From the NCBI RefSeq assembly GCF_900476375.1, contig NZ_UPPP01000068.1, positions 1-64,000 on the forward strand: DNA of 64,000 nucleotides, read 5' to 3'. The stretch is from Allolucifera butyrica (GTDB lineage Bacteria; Bacillota; Negativicutes; Sporomusales; UPPP01). Below, piece by piece: positions 41,550-49,768 of this stretch. Below the pieces are notes generated by a model that was not told where the DNA came from, searched no databases, and worked only from the letters and a program-made list of their open reading frames with translations. The translations under genes were made by a program, and so were the position numbers. Each line of letters opens with the position of its first letter. The stretch's first letter is position 1.

Positions 41550-42544
41550 ATTGGTTCCGGCATATACAGCAGCGCGTTCAGCGTTGCCGCGGCAATCGGG
41601 CTGCCGCCTTTATTCCCCTGAATCGTAATATAAGGCACCGGGGAAGAGGAAGCCAGTAATTCTTTCGACTCGCTGGCGCCGACAAAACCAACGGGAACCC
41701 CCACAATCAGCGCCGGCCGGACCGGCGTTTCCGCCATCAGGCGCAATATCTCAAATAAAGCGGTCGGTGCGTTGCCGATGGCTACCACAGCTCCGTCAAG
41801 ATCCTGGCCAAAGGTCCGCATCGCCGCCATGGCCCGTGTGATTCCTGAACTCTTGGCTTGCCGGGCAACTTCTTCATCACCGATCAGACAGTGCACCTGG
41901 CCGCCATACTCCGCCAGCCGCCGTTTGTTAATTCCCGTCCGCACCATTTCCACGTCGCAAAAGACCGGACGGCCCTGCCGCAAGGCCTTACATCCCACCG
42001 CAATGGCTTGGGGATGTATTTTAATATGATTGGCGTAATCGGGGTCTCCGGCAGCATGAATAATACGTGAATAGACTTTCGTTGCCGCCTCGTCCAAATT
42101 GAGTCCGGCCAAATAGGGAGCAATCAGTTCCATGCTCCGGTGCTCAATGGTTTCAGGGTCTGTTATAAATTGCACCTCCCGGACCCGTTCCAGCAAAATA
42201 TCGGCAATTCGCGGGTCAGGGCCGATATGAGCAGCCATGGTAATCGGCACTTGGGGATACATTTGGCGCAATCCCTCGATTTCTTCCGGTATGTCGGCCT
42301 GAATATGCATACCGTTGGCCAAAAACATCGGCACCACGATAATTTGAGTCGCCCCCCGGCCAAGCAGCCGTTTGGTTGCTTCCCCCAGACTCTGCAATCC
42401 CGACTGCCGGTTCATAATCGCTGTTTCTACCAGGTCGCTGCCGGCCTTTTCCTTAACCAGATCGGTGATTTGAAACGTTACCTTATTTGCTTCCCCCACA
42501 CTGGCACGACTTCCATGCCCCAAAACCACAATGCCTGCTTTCAC
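41546..42544 (-). CDS. cbiXC: Fused sirohydrochlorin cobaltochelatase and cobalt-precorrin-8 methylmutase (CbiX-CbiC)
   Basis: The N-terminal 120 residues are a short CbiX-type chelatase with the metal-binding His in LGHGSRAS and in ANGMHIQADIPEE, which inserts cobalt into sirohydrochlorin. Residues about 125-332 are CbiC, with HAAGDPDYANHIKIHP and CDVEMVRTGIN, which moves a methyl group to form cobyrinate. One continuous frame links them without a stop, so this is a gene fusion of the first and a late step. ATG 42544 is preceded by GGGAGGTTATAAA. Confidence 0.92.
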   Translation of the reverse strand: MKAGIVVLGHGSRASVGEANKVTFQITDLVKEKAGSDLVETAIMNRQSGLQSLGEATKRLLGRGATQIIVVPMFLANGMHIQADIPEEIEGLRQMYPQVPITMAAHIGPDPRIADILLERVREVQFITDPETIEHRSMELIAPYLAGLNLDEAATKVYSRIIHAAGDPDYANHIKIHPQAIAVGCKALRQGRPVFCDVEMVRTGINKRRLAEYGGQVHCLIGDEEVARQAKSSGITRAMAAMRTFGQDLDGAVVAIGNAPTALFEILRLMAETPVRPALIVGVPVGFVGASESKELLASSSPVPYITIQGNKGGSPIAAATLNALLYMPEPI

Positions 42545-43305
42545 TTTATAACCTCCCTGACATAATGAATGGCATCCTCTATAGAATGAACTATTTCCTG
42601 ATAATTAAGAGCGGGCCGGTCAATCACTAGCAGCGGCAGGGCTAATTCCATCGCCGCCGTAATTTTGGTATCGCTGCCGCCGATCCGGCCGCTGTTTTTC
42701 ATAACCACTGCCCGGGCGCCATAGGCGCGAAACAAGGCAACATTCAATTCGTGCGAAAAAGGACCTTGCATGGCTATAATATCGCCCGGTTTATAACCCC
42801 ACTGCAGGCAGTCGGCTAAAACAGCGGGCTCCGGCAGAACCCGGGCAATCAACCGGTGCGACTGTAAAAAGGGGCTTTCTTTAAATATTTTTAACCAACG
42901 ACTGCCGGTAGTCAAAAAAACAACCTTGCCGAACAATGCGGCTCTTTCCGCCGCCACTGACGCGTCGGGCACAACGTATAGTTTTTCGTACGCCGGCAGT
43001 GGCACGGCCGGTCTTTCATACCGCACGTACCGGATGCCGGACCGCGCAGCGGCCGCCATGGCATTTTGCGAAACGTTGGCGGCGTATGGGTGACTCGCGT
43101 CCAGCAGCAGCCGGATTCGCCGTTCCCGGATTAAATTCACCATACCGTCTTCGTCCAGGGGCCGGCAATTTACCGCCAGTCCCGGATAGGCCGCCAGTTC
43201 CTGTCCATATTCAGTCGTTACGGAAACCATTACGCTATATCCGGCTTCCACGAGCAGCCGGCTGATTTCCCTGCCATCCTGCGTGCCGGCTAAAACCAGG
43301 ATCAT
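42541..43305 (-). CDS. cbiJ: Cobalt-precorrin-6A reductase
   Basis: CbiJ/CobK reduces precorrin-6A with NAD(P)H. The 254-residue protein has LAGTQDGREISRLL near the N terminus, LLDASHPYAANVS, LTTGSRWLKIF, and IAMQGPFSHELNVALF, all family marks. Its ATG overlaps the stop of cbiH by four bases. Confidence 0.93.
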   Translation of the reverse strand: MILVLAGTQDGREISRLLVEAGYSVMVSVTTEYGQELAAYPGLAVNCRPLDEDGMVNLIRERRIRLLLDASHPYAANVSQNAMAAAARSGIRYVRYERPAVPLPAYEKLYVVPDASVAAERAALFGKVVFLTTGSRWLKIFKESPFLQSHRLIARVLPEPAVLADCLQWGYKPGDIIAMQGPFSHELNVALFRAYGARAVVMKNSGRIGGSDTKITAAMELALPLLVIDRPALNYQEIVHSIEDAIHYVREVIK

Positions 43306-44126
43306 AATTGATACCCCCGGGGCGTGATCATCCGCCCGTTGGCGGTATAAGTCTGACTGTTGCCAATAATAACCAGGGAAAACATGTCAATGGTTTCCTG
43401 CGTAAAATGAGCCAAATCGGAAAGAATCACATTTTCGCCGGAACGTGTGGCCTGCCGCACAATGCCAACCGGCGTGGCAGCATCCCGGTACTTTAATACG
43501 ACTTCCCGCACCTCTTCAATTTGCGTAACCCGCTTCGTACTTTTAGGGTTATAGAAAGCCATAACGAAATCAGCCTGCGCCGCCAATTCCACCCGCTTAC
43601 GGATCACTTCCCAGGGCGTTAGCAAATTACTTAGACTGATCACCGCAAAATCATGCATCAGCGGCGCTCCCAATAAGGCTGCTGCGGCGCTTACGGCGCT
43701 TATGCCGGGTACAATCTGCACATCCGGCCGCTGTTCCGCCGGCCCTTTCATAACCAGTTCCAGGACAAGCCCCGCCATGCCGTAAACTCCCGGGTCGCCG
43801 CTCGAAACAACAACGACATTTTTTCCGGCCCTTGCCTGGTCTACCGCCGCCTGGCAGCGGTCAATCTCCTGCATCATACCGGTGGCGAGAATTTCTTTGC
43901 CCGCCAACAATTCCATGATTAGCTCCAAATAGGTATCGTAACCCACAACAAGATCCGCCGCCTGAATGGCTTCTTGGGCTCGCGGCGTCATATCGCTTAA
44001 ATGACCGGGGCCGATTCCCACGACGGATACTTTACCTCGGCAATGGCTATGGTTAGATTCTGATAAACGGTCTTGGGCAACAGCAGTTTGTCTGTTTGCC
44101 CCCCCAACAAGGCTGCCGCTTCGCAT
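43302..44126 (-). CDS. cbiH: Cobalt-precorrin-3B C17-methyltransferase with N-terminal extension
   Basis: CbiH methylates C17 and contracts the corrin ring. The methyltransferase starts at KVSVVGIGPGHLSDMT and has VVGYDTYLELI, SSGDPGVYGMAGL and FYNPKSTKR. The start codon at 44126 is 130 bases inside cbiG, adding about 31 unusual residues. It is supported by GGAG 8 bases upstream, and no ATG, GTG or TTG is closer to the conserved domain except one that would remove its first strand. I therefore keep the long form. Confidence 0.88.
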   Translation of the reverse strand: MRSGSLVGGANRQTAVAQDRLSESNHSHCRGKVSVVGIGPGHLSDMTPRAQEAIQAADLVVGYDTYLELIMELLAGKEILATGMMQEIDRCQAAVDQARAGKNVVVVSSGDPGVYGMAGLVLELVMKGPAEQRPDVQIVPGISAVSAAAALLGAPLMHDFAVISLSNLLTPWEVIRKRVELAAQADFVMAFYNPKSTKRVTQIEEVREVVLKYRDAATPVGIVRQATRSGENVILSDLAHFTQETIDMFSLVIIGNSQTYTANGRMITPRGYQL

Positions 44127-45085
44127 ATATTTCCCACTCCTATCTTTTCCTGGACAAAACCGGAAACCGGCAGTCCGTAATCGTCAATGCATTGCTGCAA
44201 CTGTTCGTTTGTATACAGTTCCAACGGGATTACCATTTGCTGTACTGCTGCCAGTATCCCGATTTCTTCCTGTTTCACCACGGTTGTGCCGATTACGGCC
44301 ACACTTTTCATGGTCCGCCCGACTTTTTTGCAGGCATCGTCCAGGGCGGCAAAGATTTCGGCGCTGGTTGTCCCCCGCCGGCAGCCGATGCCTACCGCCA
44401 GCGTAGCCGGCCGCAAATAGACATGCCGTTTTACCATATATAAATCTTTATCGGTTATAACAACTGCGGCATCATATTCCTCAACCCGGTTTAAATGAGC
44501 CATATCCACAAAATGAATTCCCATCTCTTCCGCCACTTGGTCATAGTGCTGCGCATTAGGCAGCGAAGGATCCAGAAAAAAAGTAACCCGTTCCCCCTGA
44601 ACAATGGCGGCATTAATATGTTTCAGCTCTTCCCAGGGATCAATCATCAGATCGAGTTTCACCGCTAATACATCAGGTGCCGGTTTTTGCGCCACATCGG
44701 TAGCCGTGGTAATTACCGCTTTGGCTCCCACCGCCCGGGCCACCTTCTGGGTCAGTTCATTGGCACCGCCGATATGACCGGACAATAGACTGATCGCATA
44801 ATCACCGGCTTCATCCATTACGACCACCGCCGGATCATACCGTTTATCCCGTACATGCGGCGCGATGACACGCACAACAATCCCGGCAGCCATAATAAAA
44901 ATCAATCCGTCATATTGATAAAATATTTTTGCGACTAATTCGCTCAATGAATCAAATTCAGAATCCGCCTTAACCGGATTGCGCCCGACTCTTGCATAAA
45001 CATCAATAGGAATATTCAAAACATCCGCCAGATGCCGGGCTAAAATAGCGCCGTTGCTCGTCACCGAAATTACCGCCAGTTTCAT
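43997..45085 (-). CDS. cbiG: Cobalt-precorrin-5A hydrolase
   Basis: CbiG opens the delta-lactone of cobalt-precorrin-5A and releases acetaldehyde, a step found only in the anaerobic pathway. The 362-residue protein has three parts: an N-terminal domain (AVISVTSNGAILARHL, YDGLIFIMAAGIVVR), LLSGHIGGANELT, and a C-terminal domain (VGIGCRRGTTSAEIFAAL, ASLLGG-like AAALLGG). Its last 130 bases are also read as cbiH. Confidence 0.93.
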   Translation of the reverse strand: MKLAVISVTSNGAILARHLADVLNIPIDVYARVGRNPVKADSEFDSLSELVAKIFYQYDGLIFIMAAGIVVRVIAPHVRDKRYDPAVVVMDEAGDYAISLLSGHIGGANELTQKVARAVGAKAVITTATDVAQKPAPDVLAVKLDLMIDPWEELKHINAAIVQGERVTFFLDPSLPNAQHYDQVAEEMGIHFVDMAHLNRVEEYDAAVVITDKDLYMVKRHVYLRPATLAVGIGCRRGTTSAEIFAALDDACKKVGRTMKSVAVIGTTVVKQEEIGILAAVQQMVIPLELYTNEQLQQCIDDYGLPVSGFVQEKIGVGNICEAAALLGGQTDKLLLPKTVYQNLTIAIAEVKYPSWESAPVI

Positions 45086-45837
45086 TTTGCCTCCCTGAAC
45101 ATGTGCCCGAAATCAGCGGCATAGAGCCGTGATAAGGCATAATTGCTGTCTAAACATTTCCCCACAACAATCATCGCCGTCCTGTCAATACTTGCTGCAG
45201 CAACCTGCCCGGCAACCGCATCCAACCGGCTGCGGATAATTTTCTCATCCGGCCAGGATGCCTTTTGCACCACTGCCACCGGGGTATCCGGCGGGTATCC
45301 CCCCTCCATAAGTTCCCGGATCACGTCATCCAGCATGTGAATACTCAGAAAAATACACATTGTGGCATTATGGCTGGCCAGCAATGCCAGTTTTTCCTTA
45401 GCCGGCACCGGCGTCCGCCCTTCCATGCGGGTAATGATTACCGTTTGCGACACATCCGGCAAGGTGTATTCCTGTCGCAGGGCCGCCGCCACAGCCAAAA
45501 ACGAACTCACTCCCGGCACAACGGTATAAGGGATATTTTTTTGTTCCAGGGCATCCATTTGTTCCTGAATGGCGCCGTAAATACTGGGATCTCCGGTATG
45601 CAGCCGTACCACCTTTTTCCCTTTGGCTACCGCTGCCTCGATAACCGCTATTACTTCTTCCAGCGTCATGGTAGCGCTATTATAAACAGCGGCATCGGCG
45701 CGGACAAATTGGAGCAGCGCCGGATTCACCAGCGAGCCGGCATAAATAACCGTATCAGCTTCCGTCAACAGCCGCTGCCCTTTCAGCGTAATGAGCTCAG
45801 GATCGCCCGGCCCCGCCCCCACAAAATATACGTGCAT
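45082..45837 (-). CDS. cbiF: Cobalt-precorrin-4 C11-methyltransferase
   Basis: CbiF methylates C11 with SAM. The 251-residue protein has the family marks HVYFVGAGPGDPELITLKG, VIYAGSLVNPALL, RLHTGDPSIYGAIQEQ and VVPGVSSFLAVAAAL. Its ATG follows directly on the stop of cbiL, with one base between, and the gene overlaps cbiG by four bases. Confidence 0.95.
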   Translation of the reverse strand: MHVYFVGAGPGDPELITLKGQRLLTEADTVIYAGSLVNPALLQFVRADAAVYNSATMTLEEVIAVIEAAVAKGKKVVRLHTGDPSIYGAIQEQMDALEQKNIPYTVVPGVSSFLAVAAALRQEYTLPDVSQTVIITRMEGRTPVPAKEKLALLASHNATMCIFLSIHMLDDVIRELMEGGYPPDTPVAVVQKASWPDEKIIRSRLDAVAGQVAAASIDRTAMIVVGKCLDSNYALSRLYAADFGHMFREAK

Positions 45838-46548
45838 TTAAAATCCCTCTCTTTTTACTAAAATCAGGGACAGATAATCCCTTTTCCGGTTCCGGAGACA
45901 ATCCAGATCGTAACTGATAAACTGGTCAGGATAGCCCAGTTTGCTGATATAAACCGACTTTTCTTTCAACCCCGTTTTTTCCAGCACGGACACAATTTCC
46001 TCATATTTGCCGGCAACTTTCATCAAGACGGCATTAGGAAACTCTTGTAAAATCGAATACAATTCCTGCGGATCATCAACGGCCGGTATTATAGCCAGTT
46101 TTTCATTTCCCTCGGCTAAAGCCGCATTGATATGCGCCGCTGCGGCCGCAAAAGAGGTTATGCCGGGTATACTTTCCACTTCCACTTCGGGCAGCAGGAC
46201 TTTTACCCTTTTCAATAAATAGGAGTATGTACTAAAGAGCATTGCGTCGCCGATGGTAAGAAAAGCGACATGTTTGCCTTCGCGCAATTCGGCGGCAATC
46301 CGCTCCGCTCCCCGCTGCCATTCAGCCTCTAAAACGTTTTTATCCCGTGTCATAGGGGTAAAAACCTCCATAACCTGAGTCGCTGCCGGTATATAGGCAC
46401 CGGCAACTTTTAAGGCCACACTGTCATTATCCAGACTGGACCGGGGTACACAAATCACATCTACGCTTTTTAATACTTCCGCCGCTTTGATTGTAAGCAG
46501 TTCAGGCGCCCCGGGTCCAACGCCGATTCCATAAAATTTACCTGTCAT
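45838..46548 (-). CDS. cbiL: Cobalt-precorrin-2 C20-methyltransferase
   Basis: CbiL methylates C20. The 236-residue protein has GKFYGIGVGPGAPELLTIKA, VICVPRSSLDNDS, LTIGDAMLFSTYSYLL and SIPGITSFAAAAA. The start was set at ATG 46548 after AAGGAGCACAAC; the longer frame to 46617 runs into cbiT and has no ribosome site. It overlaps cbiT by 11 bases. Confidence 0.94.
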   Translation of the reverse strand: MTGKFYGIGVGPGAPELLTIKAAEVLKSVDVICVPRSSLDNDSVALKVAGAYIPAATQVMEVFTPMTRDKNVLEAEWQRGAERIAAELREGKHVAFLTIGDAMLFSTYSYLLKRVKVLLPEVEVESIPGITSFAAAAAHINAALAEGNEKLAIIPAVDDPQELYSILQEFPNAVLMKVAGKYEEIVSVLEKTGLKEKSVYISKLGYPDQFISYDLDCLRNRKRDYLSLILVKREGF

Positions 46549-47134
46549 GTTGTGCTCCTTTACTGCAAGATATAATGTATACCGGATTGAGAGCCTGAAA
46601 CATATGGTGGGCGGCAACCCGCCGCACCCTGGTTACTTGCAGGCCCGACGCCTCACATTGGTATTCCGGCATGGAATCCACAATAGTCAGGGCTTTATGC
46701 AGGGTTTCCACGGTAACCGCCGTAATAACCATCCGGCCGCCTGTTTTTAAGAGCGGATCGGCGTATTGAATGATTTCCGTCAAATAGCCGCCGCTCCCAC
46801 CTACCAGAATCACATCGACCGGCGGCAGTCCGCTCAGTGCCGCCGGCGCAGATCCATGAATCACCGAAAGATTGCCGACGCCAAATTGCACCGCATTGGC
46901 CGCAATAAGGTCAATACCTTCCTGTTCCCTTTCGATGGCAAAAACTTGTCCGCCCGTGGCTTGCAGCGCCGCTTCCACCGACAGGGAACCCGTTCCGGCG
47001 CCGATATCAATAATAATATCCTTTGGACCGATCTGCGCCTTGGCAAGCACCATCAACCGTATTTCCTGTTTGGTCATAGGAATTTGTCCCCGTTTGAATT
47101 TTTCGTCCGGAATACCGGGAAAATACGGCCTCAT
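46538..47134 (-). CDS. cbiT: Cobalt-precorrin-6B C15-methyltransferase (decarboxylating)
   Basis: CbiT methylates C15 and removes the C12 acetate carboxyl. The 198-residue protein has GIPDEKFKRGQIPMTKQEIR, IIDIGAGTGSLSVEAAL for SAM binding, and VILVGGSGGYLTEI. The start is ATG 47134, overlapping the cbiE stop by four bases. cbiE and cbiT, fused in many bacteria as CobL, are separate here. Confidence 0.94.
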   Translation of the reverse strand: MRPYFPGIPDEKFKRGQIPMTKQEIRLMVLAKAQIGPKDIIIDIGAGTGSLSVEAALQATGGQVFAIEREQEGIDLIAANAVQFGVGNLSVIHGSAPAALSGLPPVDVILVGGSGGYLTEIIQYADPLLKTGGRMVITAVTVETLHKALTIVDSMPEYQCEASGLQVTRVRRVAAHHMFQALNPVYIISCSKGAQHDR

Positions 47135-47754
47135 CCCTTCACCACCATTACACAATGATTATATCCGTCTAATTGGGCAGCCTGTTCCAAGGTCGCTGCG
47201 CAGATTTCTTCCGTATCGTAGGAAAGGTTGGCACACAACCAGGTTTTCGCAGCGGCGGGCCAGCCGCGTTCCAGCAGCAACTGGCTAATCTTCCGGGGAT
47301 TGTATTCCCGGTCGGTCAGAATGCCCAGTTTTTTATTTGCCTCATAGGCGAGAACCCCGTCATTCACTTTGCGGCCATGCAGACTCACCAACACGGCATC
47401 CTGCCATATTTCACCCAAGCGGGCGAAAGCAAGCTGCAGGGAACTAATGCCCGGTATTACCGTAACCGCTTCCGGCGGAAACTCCTGGCGGAGAGCTGCC
47501 AACAGACTGTAAAAACCGGGATCGCCGGAAACCAGTACCACCACTTCGCATTCCTGTCTCTTTTGCCGTATAAAAGCCAAAACAGCCGGAATATCCCGGT
47601 CAATCACATATGTTTCTACTTCCGCCGCAAAGGCAGCCAGCGCCCGCGCACTGCCCACCAGAACGGCGGCCCGGTCGATCGCCCTCTGGCTGACCGGCGG
47701 TAAATAATCAGGTGAACCGGGACCGATTCCCACTACGATAATTTTATGTTCCAT
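47131..47754 (-). CDS. cbiE: Cobalt-precorrin-7 C5-methyltransferase
   Basis: CbiE methylates C5. The 207-residue protein has IIVVGIGPGSPDYLPP, VLVGSARALAAF, LVSGDPGFYSLLAAL and VIPGISSLQLAFARLG. It overlaps the 3' end of cbiD by 22 bases. Confidence 0.93.
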   Translation of the reverse strand: MEHKIIVVGIGPGSPDYLPPVSQRAIDRAAVLVGSARALAAFAAEVETYVIDRDIPAVLAFIRQKRQECEVVVLVSGDPGFYSLLAALRQEFPPEAVTVIPGISSLQLAFARLGEIWQDAVLVSLHGRKVNDGVLAYEANKKLGILTDREYNPRKISQLLLERGWPAAAKTWLCANLSYDTEEICAATLEQAAQLDGYNHCVMVVKG

Positions 47755-48845
47755 CCCAAACTGCCCCCAATCAATTCCGCGCTATGATCCATTCCCAGGA
47801 TATCCCCCTGCAGAGTGACAATCACCGTACCTACGGTCAGATCGTTAAACACATAGCGCATAGCCCGCAGGCTGGCCCGTTCCGCCAGCACGGTATATAC
47901 TTTTGCCATTCCATACCGCTGAATCACGTCCATGGCCGCCTCGGTCGTTGCACAGGCCAGAATTTCCTGAACGCCCGTTTGCGGTGCACCGCCGGCAGCC
48001 ATATAGGCGGCAATCGTTTCCATGCGGCCGTCCGCCATCCGGTTATGGGTGTGAAAAATCCCGGCGGCAACTTTGACCACCTTTCCTAAGTGACCGAAAA
48101 GCAAAACCCGCGAGACTCCTAATTTTACAGCATTCTCCAGCATATGTCCTATAAAATTGCTGGTTTGCACCACCGCATCTGCCGGCAGGTGATAACGGTT
48201 CACCGCCGCATTCTGGCCGATTCTGCCGGGAACAAAAACAATATCCTGGAAACCAAGCGCCTTAACCACACTGATTTGCGGTACTAAAGAAGCTTTAAAC
48301 GCTTCTTCCGACATCGGTTCAACAATCCCGGTCGTACCGATAATCGATATGCCGCCTTCAATCCCTAAAACAGGATTTAACGTTCGAGTCGCCAATTCCC
48401 GTCCCCCTTCAACAATAACCGTAACAACGGCTCCGCTTTGAGGGGGCAGAACCTCCCGCACAGCCTGCTCAATCATAATACGGGGCCCGGGGTTGATGGC
48501 CGGCTGTCCCACCGGAACAGACAGTCCCGGCTTGGTTACCGTCCCTACGCCTTCGCCCGCTTTGAGCAAAATCCCCTCGTTACCGGTAAACTCCACCGTA
48601 ACGATAATTTTAGCGCCATTGGTAATATCCGGATCATCGCCGGCGTCTTTAATTACCATGGCGGTACCGCCATTGGGGTTCGCCCGGCTCCAGGCCACAG
48701 GCACCACAATCGTTCTGCCTTGCGGGGAAACAATCCGGACTTCGGCTGCAGCTTGTCCGGTTCCGGCCAAAATAGCGGCCTTGGCCGCACCGGCGGCACA
48801 AGCACCGGTAGTGATACCGCTGCGTAACAACTTTTCGGCAGACAA
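47733..48845 (-). CDS. cbiD: Cobalt-precorrin-5B C1-methyltransferase
   Basis: CbiD methylates C1 and is specific to the anaerobic pathway. The 370-residue protein has LRSGITTGACAAGAAKAA, NPNGGTAMVIKDAGDDPDITNGA in two adjoining blocks, and GISIIGTTGIVEPMS. The start is TTG 48845; GGGGG at 48853-48857 is 7 bases upstream and lies inside a hairpin, so it can be hidden from the ribosome. It is the first gene after the cobalamin riboswitch. Confidence 0.95.
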   Translation of the reverse strand: MSAEKLLRSGITTGACAAGAAKAAILAGTGQAAAEVRIVSPQGRTIVVPVAWSRANPNGGTAMVIKDAGDDPDITNGAKIIVTVEFTGNEGILLKAGEGVGTVTKPGLSVPVGQPAINPGPRIMIEQAVREVLPPQSGAVVTVIVEGGRELATRTLNPVLGIEGGISIIGTTGIVEPMSEEAFKASLVPQISVVKALGFQDIVFVPGRIGQNAAVNRYHLPADAVVQTSNFIGHMLENAVKLGVSRVLLFGHLGKVVKVAAGIFHTHNRMADGRMETIAAYMAAGGAPQTGVQEILACATTEAAMDVIQRYGMAKVYTVLAERASLRAMRYVFNDLTVGTVIVTLQGDILGMDHSAELIGGSLGWNIKLS

Positions 48846-48851
48846 TAAAAA

Positions 48852-48870
48852 ACCCCCTTATGCAGGGAGT
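48852..48870 (-). promoter_or_regulatory. Hairpin hiding the cbiD ribosome site
   Basis: On the minus strand ACTCCC, loop TGCATAA, GGGGGT form a 6-bp stem with one G-T pair. GGGGG is the cbiD ribosome-binding sequence. Together with an 8-bp inverted pair (48898-48905 with 48940-48947) that can draw in the end of the aptamer, this looks like a translational expression platform. Confidence 0.65.
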
Positions 48871-48931
48871 ATACTCATAACAATTTATGATATACCCACC
48901 TGCCTATCTCTCGTAGGTCATAACGGCGTGT

Positions 48932-49090
48932 GTTAGAACAGGCAGGTCTCCTGGCTTTGGTTCATCGCTCAGCTAACCTTCCCGGAATCATTCCAGTGGT
49001 CTTAACTAGCTGCGCTCATCCAATACAGTGGCGGGACCGCGCCGGCTTTGCACCGGACTTCCCTTTTAAGCAAATGCACCCATTCCCTCA
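48932..49090 (-). ncRNA. Cobalamin (B12) riboswitch
   Basis: On the minus strand the leader contains GGTGC, GGGAAGTCCGGTGCAAAGCCGG, GCGGTCCCGCCACTG and the B12 box AGCCAGGAGACCTGCC (complement at 48941-48956), in the standard order. It controls the whole cbiD-to-cobC operon, which should be repressed when adenosylcobalamin is ample. The region 49091-49224 upstream holds no gene and should contain the promoter. Confidence 0.95.
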
Positions 49091-49224
49091 AAACAACCTA
49101 TGTATTTGTCCGACTTTATACAATATTACCATATTTTATTTCTATATTCCAGCTAGCCGGCCATATTCCTGCTTATCACAACAGCAACAGCGCAAAATTC
49201 ATTTTCAACTGCGTCCCGTTTTCC

Positions 49225-49764
49225 TTAACCGTTCTGCCGGCTGCGCCCCAGGTCGAAACCAAGTTCCAGGGCCTTCTGGTTCTTTTCTTCCGTTCCCTTG
49301 GGAACCCTGGATAAAACGGCCTGTATCAAAGAATGTTCCCGGACAAGACCCGTGCTTCCCACTAAAGCACCCAAAGCAATAATATTGGCAAACATGGGGT
49401 TGCCAAGCTGCTCCCGGGCCGTTTGCGTAATGGGCAACCGTAAAATAGAGGCGTCAATTGCGGGGATTTCTTTAACCAGAGTAGTGTCTACAATTAGCTT
49501 TCCGCCTTGTTTCAGTATTCCGGCATATTTCGCACAGGCCTCCTGACTCATAGCCAATAAAAGGTCCGCCGTTAATACTTTGGGATAATCAATAACCTGA
49601 TCACTGATTATGACCTCGGATTTACTGGCGCCCCCCCGTGCTTCCGGACCATAGGACTGCGTCTGTACAGCTTGTTTACCCTCCAGGATAGCCGCCTCCG
49701 CCAAAATGATACCGGCCAGAATCAACCCTTGTCCGCCTGTTCCGCTTAGACTAATCTGCCACAT
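49225..49764 (-). CDS. korC: 2-oxoacid:ferredoxin oxidoreductase, gamma subunit
   Basis: The 179-residue subunit has the family opening LSGTGGQGLILAGIILAEAA, GPEARGGASKSEV and a C-terminal PKGTEEKN-type tail. It binds coenzyme A and completes the KorABC(D) complex that converts 2-oxoglutarate (or another 2-oxoacid) plus CoA to acyl-CoA, CO2 and reduced ferredoxin. Specificity for 2-oxoglutarate is inferred from the four-gene layout. It follows korB with four bases between. Confidence 0.9.
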   Translation of the reverse strand: MWQISLSGTGGQGLILAGIILAEAAILEGKQAVQTQSYGPEARGGASKSEVIISDQVIDYPKVLTADLLLAMSQEACAKYAGILKQGGKLIVDTTLVKEIPAIDASILRLPITQTAREQLGNPMFANIIALGALVGSTGLVREHSLIQAVLSRVPKGTEEKNQKALELGFDLGRSRQNG

Positions 49765-49768
49765 TCGT

